Positions 17,032 through 29,514 are shown, counted from the stretch's first letter. The stretch: DNA of 64,000 bases from an uncultured Odoribacter sp. (GCA_944321165.1 CALUKE010000006.1:62001-126000), one strand, 5' to 3'. Numbers and translations: made by a program. Notes: generated from the sequence alone by a model not told the origin.

Positions 17032-20000
17032 ATGTCTTCAAATACTTCAAACAAAAGAATAAGTTTTGCCTCCACGAAAAATCAGCTGCCATATCCTGAT
17101 TTTCTTGAAGTGCAATTAAAGTCTTTCAAGGACTTTTTTCAATTGGGAACGACGCCTGAAAACAGAAAAAATGAGGGTCTGTATACTGTTTTTAAGGAAA
17201 ACTTTCCAATCACCGACACCCGGAACAATTTTGTTCTGGAATTTTTGGACTATTTCATCGATCCGCCCCGCTATACCATTGACGAGTGTCTGGAGCAGGG
17301 ATTGACATATGGAGCTCCGTTGAAAGCCAAACTGAAGTTGTATTGTACGGATCCCGAGCACGAGGATTTCGACACGGTGATTGAAGACGTATACCTGGGG
17401 AATGTCCCTTATATGACACCGAAAGGTACCTTTGTGATAAACGGAGCCGAGCGTGTGATCGTATCTCAGTTGCATCGGTCGCCGGGTGTATTTTTCGGAC
17501 AGAGCGTCCATGCGAATGGTACCAAACTTTATTCCGCCAGAATTATTCCGTTCAAGGGGTCTTGGATTGAGTTCGCGACAGACATCAACAATGTGATGTA
17601 TGCGTACATCGACCGGAAGAAGAAATTACCGGTAACGACCCTGTTGCGGGCCATCGGTTTCGAAACGGATAAGGATATCTTGCAGATATTTGATCTGGCA
17701 GATGAAATAAATGTTTCCAAATCGGGATTGAAAAAAGTCGTTGGCCGTCGTTTGGCTGCGCGTGTATTGAAGAGCTGGGTGGAGGATTTCGTGGATGAAG
17801 ATACCGGTGAGGTGGTCTCTATCGAACGTAACGAAATCATCGTAGACCGGGAAACGGTACTGGAAAATGAACATATAGATGCAATCGTCGAGTCTGGAGC
17901 GAAGACGATTTTATTACACAAGGAAAAACAGAATCTGGCAGATTATGCCATTATATATAATACACTGCAGAAAGACCCCTGTAATTCGGAGAAAGAAGCA
18001 GTGATGCACATCTACAGACAGTTGCGTAGTTCAGAACCACCTGACGAAGCGACCGCCCGGGATGTGATCGACAAGTTGTTCTTCTCGGATAAACGCTATG
18101 ACCTGGGAGACGTCGGCCGTTATAAGCTGAACAAGAAGCTCGGCTTGACGACAGATCCTGAAGTCCGTGTGTTGACGAAGGAGGACATGATTGAAATCAT
18201 CAAATATTTGATCAAATTGTTGAATGCCCGTACGGATGTCGATGATATCGACCATTTGAGCAATCGTCGTGTTCGTACCGTGGGCGAACAATTATACAAT
18301 CAGTTCGGTGTGGGATTGGCCCGTATGGCCCGTACGATCCGGGAACGGATGAATGTTCGGGACAATGAGGTATTTACTCCTGTCGATCTGATCAATTCCA
18401 AGATCCTGTCATCAGTGATCAATTCTTTCTTTGGAACGAATGCCTTGTCACAGTTTATGGATCAAACCAATCCGTTGGCGGAGATTACCCATAAACGTCG
18501 TATGTCGGCGCTGGGTCCCGGCGGTTTGTCGCGTGACCGTGCCGGATTCGAAGTGCGAGACGTTCACTATACCCATTACGGTCGGCTTTGTCCAATTGAA
18601 ACGCCGGAAGGTCCGAATATCGGTTTGATTTCTTCGCTTTGCGTATATGCCAAGATCAATGACCTGGGCTTTATTGAAACTCCTTACCGGAAAGTGGAAA
18701 ATGGCGTAGTGGATTTGTCGGATGAGGGAGTGAAGTATTTGTCTGCAGAAGAAGAAGAAGGTTTGGTGATTGCCCAGGCCAATGCAAAGATCGATGATGA
18801 GGGACATTTTGTGAACAAGCGTGCGAAATCACGGAAGGACGGTGATTTCCCCTTGGAAGAGGTGGAAAATGTCAATCTGATGGACGTTGCTCCGAACCAG
18901 ATTGCTTCCATTGCAGCTTCTTTGATTCCTTTCCTGGAGCACGACGATGCGAACCGTGCTTTGATGGGATCTAACATGATGCGTCAGGCTGTGCCCATTA
19001 TCAAACCGCAGGCGCCGATTGTCGGTACCGGTCTGGAAGCCAACCTGATCAAAGATTCCCGTACGCAAATCGTTGCCGAGGGTGCCGGTGTGGTTGATTT
19101 TGTCGATGGACGCCGCATTGTGATCAAGTATGATCAGACCGAGGAAGAACGTTTTGTTAGTTTTGACGGGGATACGAAGGAATATATATTGCCGAAATAT
19201 AAACGGACCAACCAGAGTACGACCATGACCTTGCGTCCGATTGTCCGGAAAGGTGATCGCGTGGAAGAAGGTCAGATTCTGACGGAAGGTTATTCTTCCG
19301 AAGGCGGAGAACTGGCACTGGGACGTAACCTGAAAGTGGCTTACATGCCGTGGAAAGGTTACAACTATGAGGATGCCATTGTGATTTCTGAAAACATCGT
19401 TCGTAACGATGTCTTCACTTCTGTTCACGTGGATGAATATTCGCTGGAAGTACGCGAAACCAAACGCGGTCTGGAAGAATTGACCGCCGATATACCGAAT
19501 GTTAGCGAGGACGCAACGAAGGATTTGGATGAGAACGGAATTATCCGTATCGGAGCCCGTGTAAAACCGGGAGATATCCTGATCGGTAAGATTACTCCGA
19601 AAGGAGAATCAGATCCGAGTCCGGAAGAAAAATTGCTGCGGGCAATTTTCGGTGACAAGGCCGGAGATGTGAAAGATGCTTCCTTGAAAGCTTCGCCTTC
19701 GCTGAGCGGTGTGATCATCGACAAGAAGTTGTTCCAGCGAATGATCGGGGACCGGAAATCCAAAGCTGCCGGCAAGACCATTCTGGCAGAAATCGACGAA
19801 CAGTTTGAACGGAAGGTGGGCGATTTGACAGACCTTTTGATCGACAAGCTGTTTGAACTGACCAATGGCAAGACTTCCCAAGGGGTGAAAAATTACCTGA
19901 ATGAGGATATCATTCCGAAGGGAGTGAAGTTTACCCTGAAGACACTGCAGAATCTGAATTATCTGGAAATCAATCCGAACAAGTGGACGACCGATAAGCA

Positions 20001-20844
20001 GAAAAATGATATGATCCGCGATTTGCTTCACAATTTTGTGATCAAGTACAAGGAAATCGAAGGTCAGATGAAACGTAAGAAATACAATGCCACTGTCGGA
20101 GATGAACTGCCTTCCGGTATTATCAAGATGGCGAAGGTATATGTCGCTAAGAAGCGGAAATTGCAGATTGGAGACAAGATGGCCGGACGACATGGAAATA
20201 AGGGTATTGTATCCCGAGTGGTAAGGGTGGAGGATATGCCTTTCCTGGCAGATGGAACACCGGTGGATATTTGCTTGAACCCGTTGGGTGTGCCTTCCCG
20301 TATGAACTTGGGACAGATTTTCGAAGCGGTATTGGGATGGGCCGGTAAGGAACTGGGACTGAAGTTCGCAACTCCGATCTTCGATGGTGCCAGTCTGGAG
20401 GATATCAACGCTTATACGGATAAAGCGGGAGTTCCCCGTTATGGAACGACTTACCTTTATGATGGAGGTACCGGGGAACGCTTCGACCAGCCGGCAACGG
20501 TGGGAGTAACCTACTTCCTGAAATTGGGCCACATGGTAGACGACAAGATGCATGCCCGTTCCATCGGACCGTATTCTTTGATTACCCAGCAGCCTTTGGG
20601 TGGTAAAGCGCAATTCGGTGGTCAGCGTTTCGGTGAAATGGAGGTGTGGGCATTGGAGGCCTTCGGTGCTGCCCATATTCTGCAGGAAATTCTGACCGTG
20701 AAGTCTGATGATGTGATGGGCCGTACCAAGACTTACGAACATATCGTAAAAGGAGAGCCTATGCCGGCACCGGGATTGCCCGAATCATTCAACGTTTTGT
20801 TGCATGAGTTGAGAGGACTCGGATTGAGCGTGAACTTAATATAA
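17032..20844 (+). CDS. rpoB: RNA polymerase beta subunit
   Basis: This is a 1270-residue full-length beta subunit. The rifampicin pocket reads [19 protein letters not shown] then MSALGPGG, with the usual drug-sensitive residues (Gln, Asp, His, Arg and Ser at the main resistance sites). Other conserved blocks include [38 protein letters not shown] and the C-terminal [19 protein letters not shown]. It forms the catalytic core with RpoC, encoded 36 bases downstream. Confidence 0.99.
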   Translation: MSSNTSNKRISFASTKNQLPYPDFLEVQLKSFKDFFQLGTTPENRKNEGLYTVFKENFPITDTRNNFVLEFLDYFIDPPRYTIDECLEQGLTYGAPLKAKLKLYCTDPEHEDFDTVIEDVYLGNVPYMTPKGTFVINGAERVIVSQLHRSPGVFFGQSVHANGTKLYSARIIPFKGSWIEFATDINNVMYAYIDRKKKLPVTTLLRAIGFETDKDILQIFDLADEINVSKSGLKKVVGRRLAARVLKSWVEDFVDEDTGEVVSIERNEIIVDRETVLENEHIDAIVESGAKTILLHKEKQNLADYAIIYNTLQKDPCNSEKEAVMHIYRQLRSSEPPDEATARDVIDKLFFSDKRYDLGDVGRYKLNKKLGLTTDPEVRVLTKEDMIEIIKYLIKLLNARTDVDDIDHLSNRRVRTVGEQLYNQFGVGLARMARTIRERMNVRDNEVFTPVDLINSKILSSVINSFFGTNALSQFMDQTNPLAEITHKRRMSALGPGGLSRDRAGFEVRDVHYTHYGRLCPIETPEGPNIGLISSLCVYAKINDLGFIETPYRKVENGVVDLSDEGVKYLSAEEEEGLVIAQANAKIDDEGHFVNKRAKSRKDGDFPLEEVENVNLMDVAPNQIASIAASLIPFLEHDDANRALMGSNMMRQAVPIIKPQAPIVGTGLEANLIKDSRTQIVAEGAGVVDFVDGRRIVIKYDQTEEERFVSFDGDTKEYILPKYKRTNQSTTMTLRPIVRKGDRVEEGQILTEGYSSEGGELALGRNLKVAYMPWKGYNYEDAIVISENIVRNDVFTSVHVDEYSLEVRETKRGLEELTADIPNVSEDATKDLDENGIIRIGARVKPGDILIGKITPKGESDPSPEEKLLRAIFGDKAGDVKDASLKASPSLSGVIIDKKLFQRMIGDRKSKAAGKTILAEIDEQFERKVGDLTDLLIDKLFELTNGKTSQGVKNYLNEDIIPKGVKFTLKTLQNLNYLEINPNKWTTDKQKNDMIRDLLHNFVIKYKEIEGQMKRKKYNATVGDELPSGIIKMAKVYVAKKRKLQIGDKMAGRHGNKGIVSRVVRVEDMPFLADGTPVDICLNPLGVPSRMNLGQIFEAVLGWAGKELGLKFATPIFDGASLEDINAYTDKAGVPRYGTTYLYDGGTGERFDQPATVGVTYFLKLGHMVDDKMHARSIGPYSLITQQPLGGKAQFGGQRFGEMEVWALEAFGAAHILQEILTVKSDDVMGRTKTYEHIVKGEPMPAPGLPESFNVLLHELRGLGLSVNLI

Positions 20845-20848
20845 TTAC

Positions 20849-20873
20849 GATTTTAGATTTGAAATCAAAAATC
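20849..20873 (+). repeat. AT-rich hairpin between rpoB and rpoC
   Basis: GATTTTAGATTT faces AAATCAAAAATC almost perfectly, giving a stem with a very small loop in the 36-base gap. It is weak and has no T-run. A processing site is possible, and so is chance in AT-rich DNA. Confidence 0.3.
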
Positions 20874-20880
20874 AACGAAG

Positions 20881-23800
20881 ATGGCTTTTAGAAAAGATAA
20901 TAATACCAACAAGCCCAAGAGCTTTACAAAAATTGCAATCGGACTGGCTTCGCCTGAGGAGATTCTGGAGCATTCCAGTGGACAGGTACTGAAGCCGGAA
21001 ACCATCAACTATCGTACTTATAAACCGGAGCGCGATGGACTGTTCTGCGAACGGATATTCGGTCCCGTGAAAGATTATGAATGTCATTGCGGTAAATACA
21101 AACGCATCCGTTACAAAGGGATTGTCTGCGACCGTTGTGGGGTGGAAGTGACAGAAAAGAAAGTGCGCCGGGAACGTATGGGACATATTCAGCTGGTGGT
21201 TCCGGTGGCTCATATCTGGTATTTCAAATCCTTGCCGAACAAGATCGGTTATTTGTTGGGCCTGCCTTCTAAAAAACTGGATGCGGTCATTTATTATGAA
21301 CGGTATATCGTTGTTCAGCCGGGAATCATGGCTGAAAAAGGAATTGCCGAGCTGGATCTGTTGACGGAAGAGGAATACCTGGATATTGTAGATGCGCTGC
21401 CGGCAGACAATCAGCATTTGGACGATGAAGATCCGAACAAGTTCATCGCAAAGATGGGAGCCGAGGCCATTCAGATGTTGCTGGAACGTCTGAATCTGGA
21501 TGATCTGTCTTATGATCTGCGTCATAAGGCAAATACGGAAACTTCTCAGCAGCGTAAAAATGAAGCGTTGAAGCGCTTGCAGGTTGTGGAAGCATTCCGT
21601 GAAAGCAAAGAGGTAAACAAACCGGAATGGATGATCGTAAAGGTATTGGCTGTAATTCCGCCGGAATTGCGTCCGCTGGTTCCTTTGGATGGAGGACGTT
21701 TTGCTACTTCCGACCTGAATGATCTGTACCGCCGGGTGATCATCCGGAACAACCGCTTGAAACGGTTGATCGAGATCAAGGCTCCGGATGTGATTTTGAG
21801 AAATGAAAAACGAATGTTGCAGGAAGCGGTGGATTCTCTGTTCGATAATTCCCGCAAATCCAATGCTGTAAAAATTGAAAATAACCGGCCGTTGAAATCG
21901 CTCTCCGACAGTTTGAAAGGGAAACAGGGACGTTTCCGTCAGAACTTGCTCGGTAAGCGTGTCGATTATTCGGCCCGTTCTGTGATCGTGGTGGGACCGG
22001 ACTTGAAGATGCACGAGTGCGGATTGCCCAAAGATATGGCGGCTGAATTATACATGCCCTTTATTATCCGGAAACTGATCGAGCGGGGGATTGTCAAGAC
22101 CGTAAAGAGTGCCAAGAAAATTGTAGACCGTCGGGATCCGGTGGTGTGGGATATCCTGGAAAATGTATTGAAAGGTCATCCGGTTTTGTTGAACCGTGCT
22201 CCGACCTTGCACCGGTTGGGTATCCAGGCTTTCCAGCCGAAACTGATCGAAGGAAAGGCGATTCGTCTGCACCCGCTGGCTTGTACCGGATTTAACGCCG
22301 ACTTTGACGGTGACCAGATGGCTGTTCACTTGCCATTGGGAAATGAGGCAATCCTGGAAGCTCAGATTTTGATGCTTTGTGCTCACAATATTCTGAATCC
22401 TGCCAATGGGGCGCCGATTACCGTGCCTTCTCAGGATATGGTGCTCGGATTGTATTATATCACCAAACCTCGTAAAGGGGCGAAAGGGGAAGGTTTGAAA
22501 TTTTATTCTCCGGAGGAAGTTATCATCGCTTTGAATGAAAAAGCGGTAGATCTGCATGCTCAGATTCAGGTGAAGATTAAGGATATCGATCATGCCGGCA
22601 ATGAGTTTGTCCACATGATCGATACGACGGTGGGACGTGTAATCCTGAATCAGTTTACTCCGAAGAATTTCCCTTATATCAATACACTAATTACGAAAAA
22701 ATCATTGCGTGATATTATCAGCGATGTATTTAAACGTTGCGGAGTGGATGTGACCGCCAAATTCCTGGATGATATCAAGGATTTGGGATACCGTATGGCT
22801 TTTGAAGGCGGACTGTCTTTCAATCTGGCCGATGTGATTGTTCCGGCAGAAAAGGATGCGCTGCTGCAGGAAGGATACGATCAGGTGGAAGAGGTGATGA
22901 ATAACTATAACATGGGTTTCATCACGAACAACGAACGTTACAATCAGATTATCGATATCTGGACGCATGTAAATGCCAAATTGACCAATACGTTGATGAA
23001 GCAGCTGGCAGAGGACGATCAGGGATTCAATTCCATTTACATGATGCTTGACTCCGGAGCCCGTGGTTCTCGTGAACAGATTCGTCAGTTGGGCGGTATG
23101 CGTGGATTGATGGCAAAACCTCAAAAATCAGGAGCAACCGGAGGTCAGATCATCGAGAACCCGATTTTGGCAAACTTCAAAGAGGGATTGTCTGTATTGG
23201 AGTACTTCATCTCTACGCACGGTGCTCGTAAAGGTTTGGCCGATACGGCTTTGAAAACGGCGGATGCCGGTTATCTGACCCGTCGTCTGGTGGATGTGGC
23301 CAATGATATAACCATTACGGAAGAAGACTGCGGTACGTTGCGAGGAGTGACCATCGCTGCCATCAAAAATAACGAGGAAATCGTAGCTTCCCTGTATGAA
23401 AGAATTCTGGGACGTGTATCCGTACATGATATCTATCATCCGCATACCGGAGAATTGCTGGTAAGATCCGGAGAAGAGATTACGGAAGAAATTGCGGAGG
23501 CCATTGAAAAATCGCCGATCGAACGTGTGGAGGTTCGTTCTGTACTGACTTGTGAAGCCAAGAAAGGGGTTTGTGCGAAATGTTACGGACGTAACCTGGC
23601 TACCGGGCAATTGGTACAGATGGGTGAAGCGGTGGGCACCATTGCCGCCCAGTCTATTGGTGAACCGGGTACTCAGTTGACCTTGCGTACGTTCCACGTG
23701 GGTGGTACGGCTGGAAATATTTCTACGGAAAACTCGTTGAAGGCGAAATATGACGGTATCATCGAATTTGAGGAATTGCGTTCTGTGGAATATACTCAGG

Positions 23801-25140
23801 ATAACGGTCAGAAATGCGATGTGGTTGTCGGTCGTTTGACGGAGTTGCGTATTATTGATAAGAATACCAATATCATCCTGATCACTCATAACATTCCTTA
23901 CGGTGCCAAGCTGTTTGTGAAAGATGGACAGGAAATTCAGAAAAATGATTTGTTGTGTGAATGGGATCCGTTCAATGCTGTGATCATTACTGAATTCAGC
24001 GGTAAGATCGGTTCTGAGAATTTGATCGAGGGGGAAACCTATAAGGAAGAATCCGATGAAACGACCGGTTTCCGGGAAAAAGTAATTATCGAGTTCCGTG
24101 ATAAAACCAAAGCTCCGGCTTTGACGATTGAAGACAAGGACGGCAATGTGGTGAAGAGTTATAACTTGCCGGTAGGTGCTCATATCGTAGTGAAGGAAGG
24201 GGATGAAGTCATTGCCGGTAGTACGATTGTGAAAATCCCGAGAGCTGTCGGTAAGGCAGGGGATATCACGGGAGGTCTACCTCGGGTAACTGAATTGTTC
24301 GAGGCCCGGAATCCTTCGAATCCGGCGGTTGTTTCTGAAATCGACGGAGAGGTGACTTACGGAAAGATCAAACGGGGAAATCGGGAAATCATCGTAACCT
24401 CCAAGGCCGGTGAAGTGAAAAAATATCTGGTTTCTCTGTCGAAGCAGATTCTGGTGCAGGAGAACGATTATGTACGTGCCGGAACGCCGTTGTCCGATGG
24501 GGCGATTACTCCGACTGACATTCTGAATATTCAGGGACCGATTGCCGTGCAGGAATATATTGTCAATGAAGTACAGGATGTGTATCGGATGCAGGGTGTG
24601 AAGATCAATGACAAACATTTCGAGATCATTGTGCATCAGATGATGCGGAAGGTATTGATTCAGGATTCCGGAGACACTCGCTTCCTGGAGAACCAGATCG
24701 TGGATAAAAACGAATTTATGGAGGAAAACGATGAAATGTTCGGTAAGAAAGTGGTGATGGATCCAGGAGATTCTGATCGAGTAAAAGCCGGACAGATCAT
24801 TTCCGCCCGTACCCTTCGCGATATCAACTCCCAGTTGAAACGTCGGGATCTGAAGACGGTCGAGGCTCGCGATGCGGTGCCGGCAACGTCGGCTCAGGTA
24901 CTGCAGGGAATTACCCGTGCTGCATTGCAGACTTCCAGTTTCATTTCGGCGGCTTCTTTCCAGGAAACGACGAAGGTATTGAACGAAGCTGCAATCTATG
25001 GCAAGGTGGATCCGCTGGAAGGTTTGAAGGAAAATGTCATTTGCGGTCACCTGATTCCGGTTGGTACCGGTATGAAGGAACTGCGGGGACTGATTGTCGG
25101 CTCCAAGGAAGAAATGGAAAAATTGCAGAATAACAAATAA
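20881..25140 (+). CDS. rpoC: RNA polymerase beta' subunit
   Basis: This is a 1419-residue beta' subunit. The N-terminal zinc site is visible (CHCGKYK and CDRCGVEV). The catalytic motif [12 protein letters not shown] places the Mg-binding aspartates at residues 474, 476 and 478. A second zinc site ([13 protein letters not shown]) and the trigger-loop block around [16 protein letters not shown] follow. Length is normal. It ends the operon and is followed by a strong terminator. Confidence 0.99.
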   Translation: MAFRKDNNTNKPKSFTKIAIGLASPEEILEHSSGQVLKPETINYRTYKPERDGLFCERIFGPVKDYECHCGKYKRIRYKGIVCDRCGVEVTEKKVRRERMGHIQLVVPVAHIWYFKSLPNKIGYLLGLPSKKLDAVIYYERYIVVQPGIMAEKGIAELDLLTEEEYLDIVDALPADNQHLDDEDPNKFIAKMGAEAIQMLLERLNLDDLSYDLRHKANTETSQQRKNEALKRLQVVEAFRESKEVNKPEWMIVKVLAVIPPELRPLVPLDGGRFATSDLNDLYRRVIIRNNRLKRLIEIKAPDVILRNEKRMLQEAVDSLFDNSRKSNAVKIENNRPLKSLSDSLKGKQGRFRQNLLGKRVDYSARSVIVVGPDLKMHECGLPKDMAAELYMPFIIRKLIERGIVKTVKSAKKIVDRRDPVVWDILENVLKGHPVLLNRAPTLHRLGIQAFQPKLIEGKAIRLHPLACTGFNADFDGDQMAVHLPLGNEAILEAQILMLCAHNILNPANGAPITVPSQDMVLGLYYITKPRKGAKGEGLKFYSPEEVIIALNEKAVDLHAQIQVKIKDIDHAGNEFVHMIDTTVGRVILNQFTPKNFPYINTLITKKSLRDIISDVFKRCGVDVTAKFLDDIKDLGYRMAFEGGLSFNLADVIVPAEKDALLQEGYDQVEEVMNNYNMGFITNNERYNQIIDIWTHVNAKLTNTLMKQLAEDDQGFNSIYMMLDSGARGSREQIRQLGGMRGLMAKPQKSGATGGQIIENPILANFKEGLSVLEYFISTHGARKGLADTALKTADAGYLTRRLVDVANDITITEEDCGTLRGVTIAAIKNNEEIVASLYERILGRVSVHDIYHPHTGELLVRSGEEITEEIAEAIEKSPIERVEVRSVLTCEAKKGVCAKCYGRNLATGQLVQMGEAVGTIAAQSIGEPGTQLTLRTFHVGGTAGNISTENSLKAKYDGIIEFEELRSVEYTQDNGQKCDVVVGRLTELRIIDKNTNIILITHNIPYGAKLFVKDGQEIQKNDLLCEWDPFNAVIITEFSGKIGSENLIEGETYKEESDETTGFREKVIIEFRDKTKAPALTIEDKDGNVVKSYNLPVGAHIVVKEGDEVIAGSTIVKIPRAVGKAGDITGGLPRVTELFEARNPSNPAVVSEIDGEVTYGKIKRGNREIIVTSKAGEVKKYLVSLSKQILVQENDYVRAGTPLSDGAITPTDILNIQGPIAVQEYIVNEVQDVYRMQGVKINDKHFEIIVHQMMRKVLIQDSGDTRFLENQIVDKNEFMEENDEMFGKKVVMDPGDSDRVKAGQIISARTLRDINSQLKRRDLKTVEARDAVPATSAQVLQGITRAALQTSSFISAASFQETTKVLNEAAIYGKVDPLEGLKENVICGHLIPVGTGMKELRGLIVGSKEEMEKLQNNK

Positions 25141-25160
25141 GTTATTTTATTAAAAATAGA

Positions 25161-25190
25161 AAGCCGCTGGTTTTTCCGGCGGCTTTTTTT
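25161..25190 (+). terminator. Intrinsic terminator of the rpoBC operon
   Basis: AAGCCGCTGG and CCGGCGGCTT pair around a TTTTT loop, followed by T7. It lies 20 bases after the rpoC stop. Confidence 0.92.
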
Positions 25191-25213
25191 ACCTGTTTTT
25201 ACAATTTAATATT

Positions 25214-25537
25214 ATGGAAGAACAAAAACAAAATCATTTGGAAATAGATCTGAGTCATGAGGTTGCTCAGGGAACCTATGCGAATTTAGCAATCATTGCT
25301 CATTCGACTTCTGAATTCATCCTCGATTTCGTGCGCTTGATGCCTGGTGTGCCCAAAGCCGAAGTAAAAAGCCGGCTGATCATGACTCCGGAAAATACCA
25401 AACGCTTGATGCTGGCCTTGCAGGACAATATCCGCAAGTTTGAACAGGATAACGGAGTGATTCGAATTCCTCAGGAAAGCAACGGAAATGTCGGTCCGAT
25501 GTTCCCGCTTGACATGGAACCCAAAGGACAGGCATAG
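25214..25537 (+). CDS. DUF3467 family protein
   Basis: This is a 107-residue soluble protein matching DUF3467 (pattern EIDLSHEVAQGTYANLA, then HSTSEFILDFVRLMPG). The family is small, widespread in Bacteroidetes and has no established function. It lies 23 bases after the rpoC terminator and 32 bases before the next gene, which is often its neighbour in the phylum. No catalytic residues stand out. Confidence 0.85.
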   Translation: MEEQKQNHLEIDLSHEVAQGTYANLAIIAHSTSEFILDFVRLMPGVPKAEVKSRLIMTPENTKRLMLALQDNIRKFEQDNGVIRIPQESNGNVGPMFPLDMEPKGQA

Positions 25538-25569
25538 GAATATAAAATTATTGATAAAAGATAGAAAAC

Positions 25570-26088
25570 ATGACAGCAAATTGGTTTGAAGCGAAGGTAA
25601 AGTATGTGAAAGTGAATGAGGATGGACGGGAGAAAAAGGTAAATGAGGCGTATTTATTGGATGCCATTTCGTATACGGAGGCAGAAAGCCGGATCATGCA
25701 TGAGATGGAATCGGTGATTCAGGGAGATTATTATATCAGTAGTTTGAAAAAATCGAATATAACTGAACTGGTCCCTTCGGAAGATGAAAACGATGATCGC
25801 TGGTACAAGGCGAAAGTGAATATCATCGATGCCGATGAAGTGAGTGGAAAAGAAAAGTCTACAGGACAGTATTATCTGGTAGCGGCGGCAAATATCAATC
25901 GGGCATTGGAAAATCTGGAAAAGAGTTTGTCTACGTTTGTGGTTCCCTATGAGATTGCCAGTATAACGGATACTTTGTTTATGGATGTTTTCCCGTACTT
26001 TTCAGCAGAAGAGGAGACTGTTCCGGAAAATTTCCGTCCCTTGGAAATGACTGAGAATGAAGAAACAGAAATAAAAGACGAGGAATAA
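25570..26088 (+). CDS. DUF4494 family protein
   Basis: This is a 172-residue protein matching DUF4494. It has two similar halves: WFEAKVKYVKVNEDGREKKV at residues 4-23 and RWYKAKVNIIDADEVSGKEK near residue 80. Each is followed by a YLL/YLV strand and a helix rich in Ala/Glu, suggesting an internal duplication. The tail is acidic. It is common in Bacteroidetes and its function is unknown. It is probably co-transcribed with the DUF3467 gene. Confidence 0.82.
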   Translation: MTANWFEAKVKYVKVNEDGREKKVNEAYLLDAISYTEAESRIMHEMESVIQGDYYISSLKKSNITELVPSEDENDDRWYKAKVNIIDADEVSGKEKSTGQYYLVAAANINRALENLEKSLSTFVVPYEIASITDTLFMDVFPYFSAEEETVPENFRPLEMTENEETEIKDEE

Positions 26089-26091
26089 AAG

Positions 26092-26134
26092 TGAAGAGTG
26101 TAGCTCTTCATTTGGGGCTTCTTTTCAGAGCCCC
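26092..26134 (+). terminator. Double hairpin after the DUF4494 gene
   Basis: A first stem, TGAAGAG/CTCTTCA, starts three bases after the stop. A second, GGGGCT/AGCCCC, with a 9-base loop follows. The T-run is poor (ATCTCTTAAATATTTA), so termination may be partial. The stretch 26135-26257 is AT-rich with ATATTTATTAAATATTT repeats and no gene. Confidence 0.55.
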
Positions 26135-26257
26135 ATCTCTTAAATATTTATTAAATATTTCTTAATCATTCGTAAACGTTTGTGTTACATGCTTTTCTTT
26201 AAAAATGAGCATGTCGTTTCTTTTTTAAAAATTACTCGTTTAATCCTTTTTCTTTTC

Positions 26258-26265
26258 TAACTTTG
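26258..26265 (+). promoter_or_regulatory. Bacteroidetes-type -7 element for aspA
   Basis: TAACTTTG followed by GGG matches TAnnTTTG. The leader to aspA is about 150 bases and shows no recognised riboswitch. Confidence 0.6.
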
Positions 26266-26416
26266 GGGTGCCTAAAGATAAAAAAACGTTAGCTTTTGGA
26301 GATAAATACATAGCAAACTGTCATTATCCGGGTGTTTTTACAATTAATTTGAAACCTTTATTGCGTAGTTGTGTTATTTTGAAATGGAACTTTATTGTAA
26401 TTAAACAATTGATATA

Positions 26417-27829
26417 ATGAAAACACGTCTTGAACATGATTTGCTGGGCGAAAAAGAAGTGCCTGCAGATGCGTATTATGGAATACAAACCCTTCGGGGA
26501 ATTGAAAATTTTCAGAACATCAGTGGCATCACGATTGGTGATTATCCGAACTATGTGAAAGCCTTGGCTATGGTAAAATGGGCGGCTGCAAAGGCAAATC
26601 AGGAACTGGAGATTCTTCCGGATGAGATTGCGAATGCTATCACCCGTGCCTGTGAAGAAATTATCAGTGGAAAACTGCACGATCAGTTCCCGGTAGACCT
26701 GATTCAGGGAGGAGCTGGGACATCTACAAATATGAACATCAATGAAGTGGTTGCCAATCGGGCTTTGGAACTGATGGGTCATCAGAAAGGGGAATATCAA
26801 TATTGCCATCCGAACAATCACGTTAACATGTCTCAGTCAACGAATGATGCCTATCCGACTTCTTTCAAATTGGCGTTTATCTTCATGAACGAAGAACTGG
26901 TTGCAGATTTGAAACTGTTGATTCAGGCTTTCCGGGCTAAAGGAGAGGAATTCAAGGAAGTACTGAAAATGGGACGTACCCAGTTGCAGGATGCCGTGCC
27001 GATGACCATGGGACAGGAATTCGAAGCTTTTGCTGCAAACCTGGAAGAAGAGGTGGATCGTTTGAACCAGATGGCAAAATTGTTCCTGGAAGTGAATATG
27101 GGAGCGACCGCTATCGGTACTGGAATCAATTCTGAACCTGAATATTCGGCTAAGTGTATTAAAAATCTGCGAATCATCAGTGGTGAGGAATTTGTCCTGG
27201 CTTCCAATTTGATTGAGGCTACTCCGGATGCCGGTTCTTCTGTAATGTATTCTTCGGCTTTGAAACGTTTGGCTGTGAAATTATCCAAGATCTGCAACGA
27301 TTTACGTCTGTTGTCCAGCGGTCCTCGTTGTGGTTTGAATGAAATTAATCTGCCTCCGATGCAGCCGGGATCTTCTATCATGCCGGGAAAAGTAAATCCG
27401 GTTATTCCGGAAGTGGTGAACCAGATTTGTTACCGTATCATTGGTAATGATCTGACAGTTACTTTTGCGGCTGAAGCTGGTCAGTTGCAGTTGAATGTGA
27501 TGGAACCGGTGATGGTTCATGCAATCTTCAGTTCTATCAAGATGTTGCAGAAGGGTATGGATCGTTTGCGTATCCTCTGTGTAGAGGGAATTACAGCCAA
27601 TGCTCAGCATTGTCGTGAGATGGTGTTGAACAGCATCGGTATTGTGACTGCTTTGAATCCGACTTTGGGGTATGAGAATTCTTCCCGTATTGCCAAACGG
27701 GCGTTGAAAGAAAATCGCAGTGTTTATGAGTTGGTATTGGAAGAAGGTTTACTGACCAAAGATGAGTTGGATCAGTTGCTGAAACCGGAAACCATGATCA
27801 AGCCGCATAAATTCTACAAGAAAAAATAA
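26417..27829 (+). CDS. aspA: Aspartate ammonia-lyase
   Basis: This is a 470-residue aspartase/fumarase-superfamily enzyme. It turns aspartate into fumarate and ammonia, which can feed fumarate respiration in anaerobes. The superfamily signature GSSIMPGKVNPVIPE carries the catalytic serine loop. The TSTNMNINEV and SQSTNDAYPTS substrate-binding blocks are present. The N-terminal RLEHDLLGEKEVPADAYYGIQT is aspartase-like rather than fumarase-like. It has its own promoter and a terminator, so it stands as a single gene. Confidence 0.93.
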   Translation: MKTRLEHDLLGEKEVPADAYYGIQTLRGIENFQNISGITIGDYPNYVKALAMVKWAAAKANQELEILPDEIANAITRACEEIISGKLHDQFPVDLIQGGAGTSTNMNINEVVANRALELMGHQKGEYQYCHPNNHVNMSQSTNDAYPTSFKLAFIFMNEELVADLKLLIQAFRAKGEEFKEVLKMGRTQLQDAVPMTMGQEFEAFAANLEEEVDRLNQMAKLFLEVNMGATAIGTGINSEPEYSAKCIKNLRIISGEEFVLASNLIEATPDAGSSVMYSSALKRLAVKLSKICNDLRLLSSGPRCGLNEINLPPMQPGSSIMPGKVNPVIPEVVNQICYRIIGNDLTVTFAAEAGQLQLNVMEPVMVHAIFSSIKMLQKGMDRLRILCVEGITANAQHCREMVLNSIGIVTALNPTLGYENSSRIAKRALKENRSVYELVLEEGLLTKDELDQLLKPETMIKPHKFYKKK

Positions 27830-27849
27830 GATTGTATTTCTTTGAATAT

Positions 27850-27898
27850 AACTTACCGGGAAAGAGTTGGATATTCCTCTTTTCCGGTAAGTTTTTTT
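27850..27898 (+). terminator. Intrinsic terminator of aspA
   Basis: AACTTACCGG and CCGGTAAGTT form the stem base, extended by GAAAGAG/CTCTTTTC and followed by T7. It starts 20 bases after the stop. Confidence 0.88.
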
Positions 27899-28050
27899 GT
27901 ATAAGGGACTCCGTATTTTCCCTAAAATCAGGGATGGCCTGTAATTTTTTCCCGAAATTGAATGGTATTTTCACCATTAATAGGTATTGACACCGACAGC
28001 ATCGGCCTATAATTTCGCCACGAAAATTATAAATATAAATTATAGTTCGT

Positions 28051-29514
28051 ATGAAAAATTATTTGATGAGAGAAAACTTTATCTTGCCGCTTGTGTTTAT
28101 GGCAGTTATGTCTTCTTGTGAAAAAAAGACGAATGAAGACCCCGTACCGGTGGAAACTCCGGACAAGTATGCCGTTCGGGAAGTGTCCATGAAACTGTCA
28201 AAAAATGTACCTAATTCGGATGGTTGTATTTATTTTTCATTTGCTGCAGATAAAGTCTTCGGACAGAGTGCTTCGGATGCAGCTGGCAGTTCGGAATGGG
28301 ATATTGCTTTTGATAAGGTAAATGGTTTTACGAATAGCGATAAAAAAGGGAAGGCTGCGGTGTCGGTTTATGTGACCGATTATACCGACTTTGATGCTGT
28401 TGTGAATTATTTGCCCTTTGTCGAATATTCATCCCAATGGGTAGGAAATAATTCTATTGAAGTCACTTTGTTTGATGCAATGCCTCCCCAGAAATCTGTT
28501 GCATGGTTTAACGCTGGAATTTGTAATTATTATACATTCGATACAGGAAGTATGCCTCCGTCGGTTACCTTAGATAAACGGGTTCGAATTGTCAAGACCG
28601 CGTCCGGAGAATATGTCAAGCTTCAATTTACCGGAGTTTATGAGGATCCTGTGGCTAAAACAGGATTCGGTACCGTTTCATTTAAGTACGCTTTCCTCAA
28701 GTCAGAAGGGAATAACGCATTACGTACGGGGGAAATCGTGGTGGAAAATTTGGAACAGGGGACATTGAAAAAACGTCTGGAAAGCTATACGATGGAGGAT
28801 ATCAGGATCCTTACGATCAAAGGTGTCGTAGATCAGTCGGATGCAAATGCCATCAAAGAGATCAAGAATTTGGATATCTTGGATTTGACGGATGCCTCTG
28901 TTGCCGTCACTCCGCATCAATATTTTCTGAGAGACAATTCGTCAGCATTGCGGAAAGTGATCATGCCTCGAAATCTGGAGACCATCGGGCAGGGTTGGCT
29001 TGGATATTCTTCCAAGCTTCAGGAAGTCATTGTTCCGGGAAATTCATTGAAGACTGTTATGGACGGAGCCTTTGCTTTTACTTCATCTCTTCAAAGAGTG
29101 ATACTGCCGGCGTCTGTGCTGACAATATCGCATGAAGCATTTTCATATTCGGGGATTGAGGAATTTGTTTATCCTCCTTTAGTGCGGGATGTTGAGTACA
29201 AGACCTTCTATTCATGTCAAAATTTGAAAAAAATAGTTCTTCCTGATGAAGTGAAGACGATTCAGGGAGGTGCTTTGGCGTATTGTAAAAACTTGACGAG
29301 TGTATATCTTTCTGGAAAAACTCCTCCCGTTCTTGACAATACTTATTATGAAATCCGTGGTTCTAAAGGTAGCATGTATCCGTTTGCCGGTTTGAACTGG
29401 TATAATGAAAATGATGAAATATTGGTACATTTTTATATTCCCCAAGGGACCCTGTCTTCTTATATCGCTGTTTGGAAATGGGAAAATTATTCGGAATATC
29501 TGGAAGAATTATAA
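28051..29514 (+). CDS. Lipoprotein with HmuY-like and leucine-rich-repeat domains
   Basis: This is a 487-residue surface lipoprotein. The signal peptide ends at Cys23 (AVMSSC). Residues 45-215 resemble the HmuY heme-binding family (YFSFAADKVF, EWDIAFDKV, then the beta-rich FGTVSFKYAF end). From about residue 240 to 450 there are BspA/LRR_5 repeats (for example LRKVIMPRNLETIG, LKKIVLPDEVKTI). HmuY proteins capture heme or porphyrin outside the cell, and LRR_5 repeats bind proteins or surfaces. Neither function can be confirmed here, and the HmuY heme histidines are not obvious. A possible weak promoter (TATAATTTCG) lies 40 bases upstream. The gene end overlaps the next gene. Confidence 0.8.
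   Translation: MKNYLMRENFILPLVFMAVMSSCEKKTNEDPVPVETPDKYAVREVSMKLSKNVPNSDGCIYFSFAADKVFGQSASDAAGSSEWDIAFDKVNGFTNSDKKGKAAVSVYVTDYTDFDAVVNYLPFVEYSSQWVGNNSIEVTLFDAMPPQKSVAWFNAGICNYYTFDTGSMPPSVTLDKRVRIVKTASGEYVKLQFTGVYEDPVAKTGFGTVSFKYAFLKSEGNNALRTGEIVVENLEQGTLKKRLESYTMEDIRILTIKGVVDQSDANAIKEIKNLDILDLTDASVAVTPHQYFLRDNSSALRKVIMPRNLETIGQGWLGYSSKLQEVIVPGNSLKTVMDGAFAFTSSLQRVILPASVLTISHEAFSYSGIEEFVYPPLVRDVEYKTFYSCQNLKKIVLPDEVKTIQGGALAYCKNLTSVYLSGKTPPVLDNTYYEIRGSKGSMYPFAGLNWYNENDEILVHFYIPQGTLSSYIAVWKWENYSEYLEEL

Noticed and set aside
19609..22014. Long antisense reading frames of about 380 codons opposite rpoB and rpoC
   Set aside because: They lie wholly opposite highly conserved genes, have no family resemblance and arise from codon bias on the coding strand.
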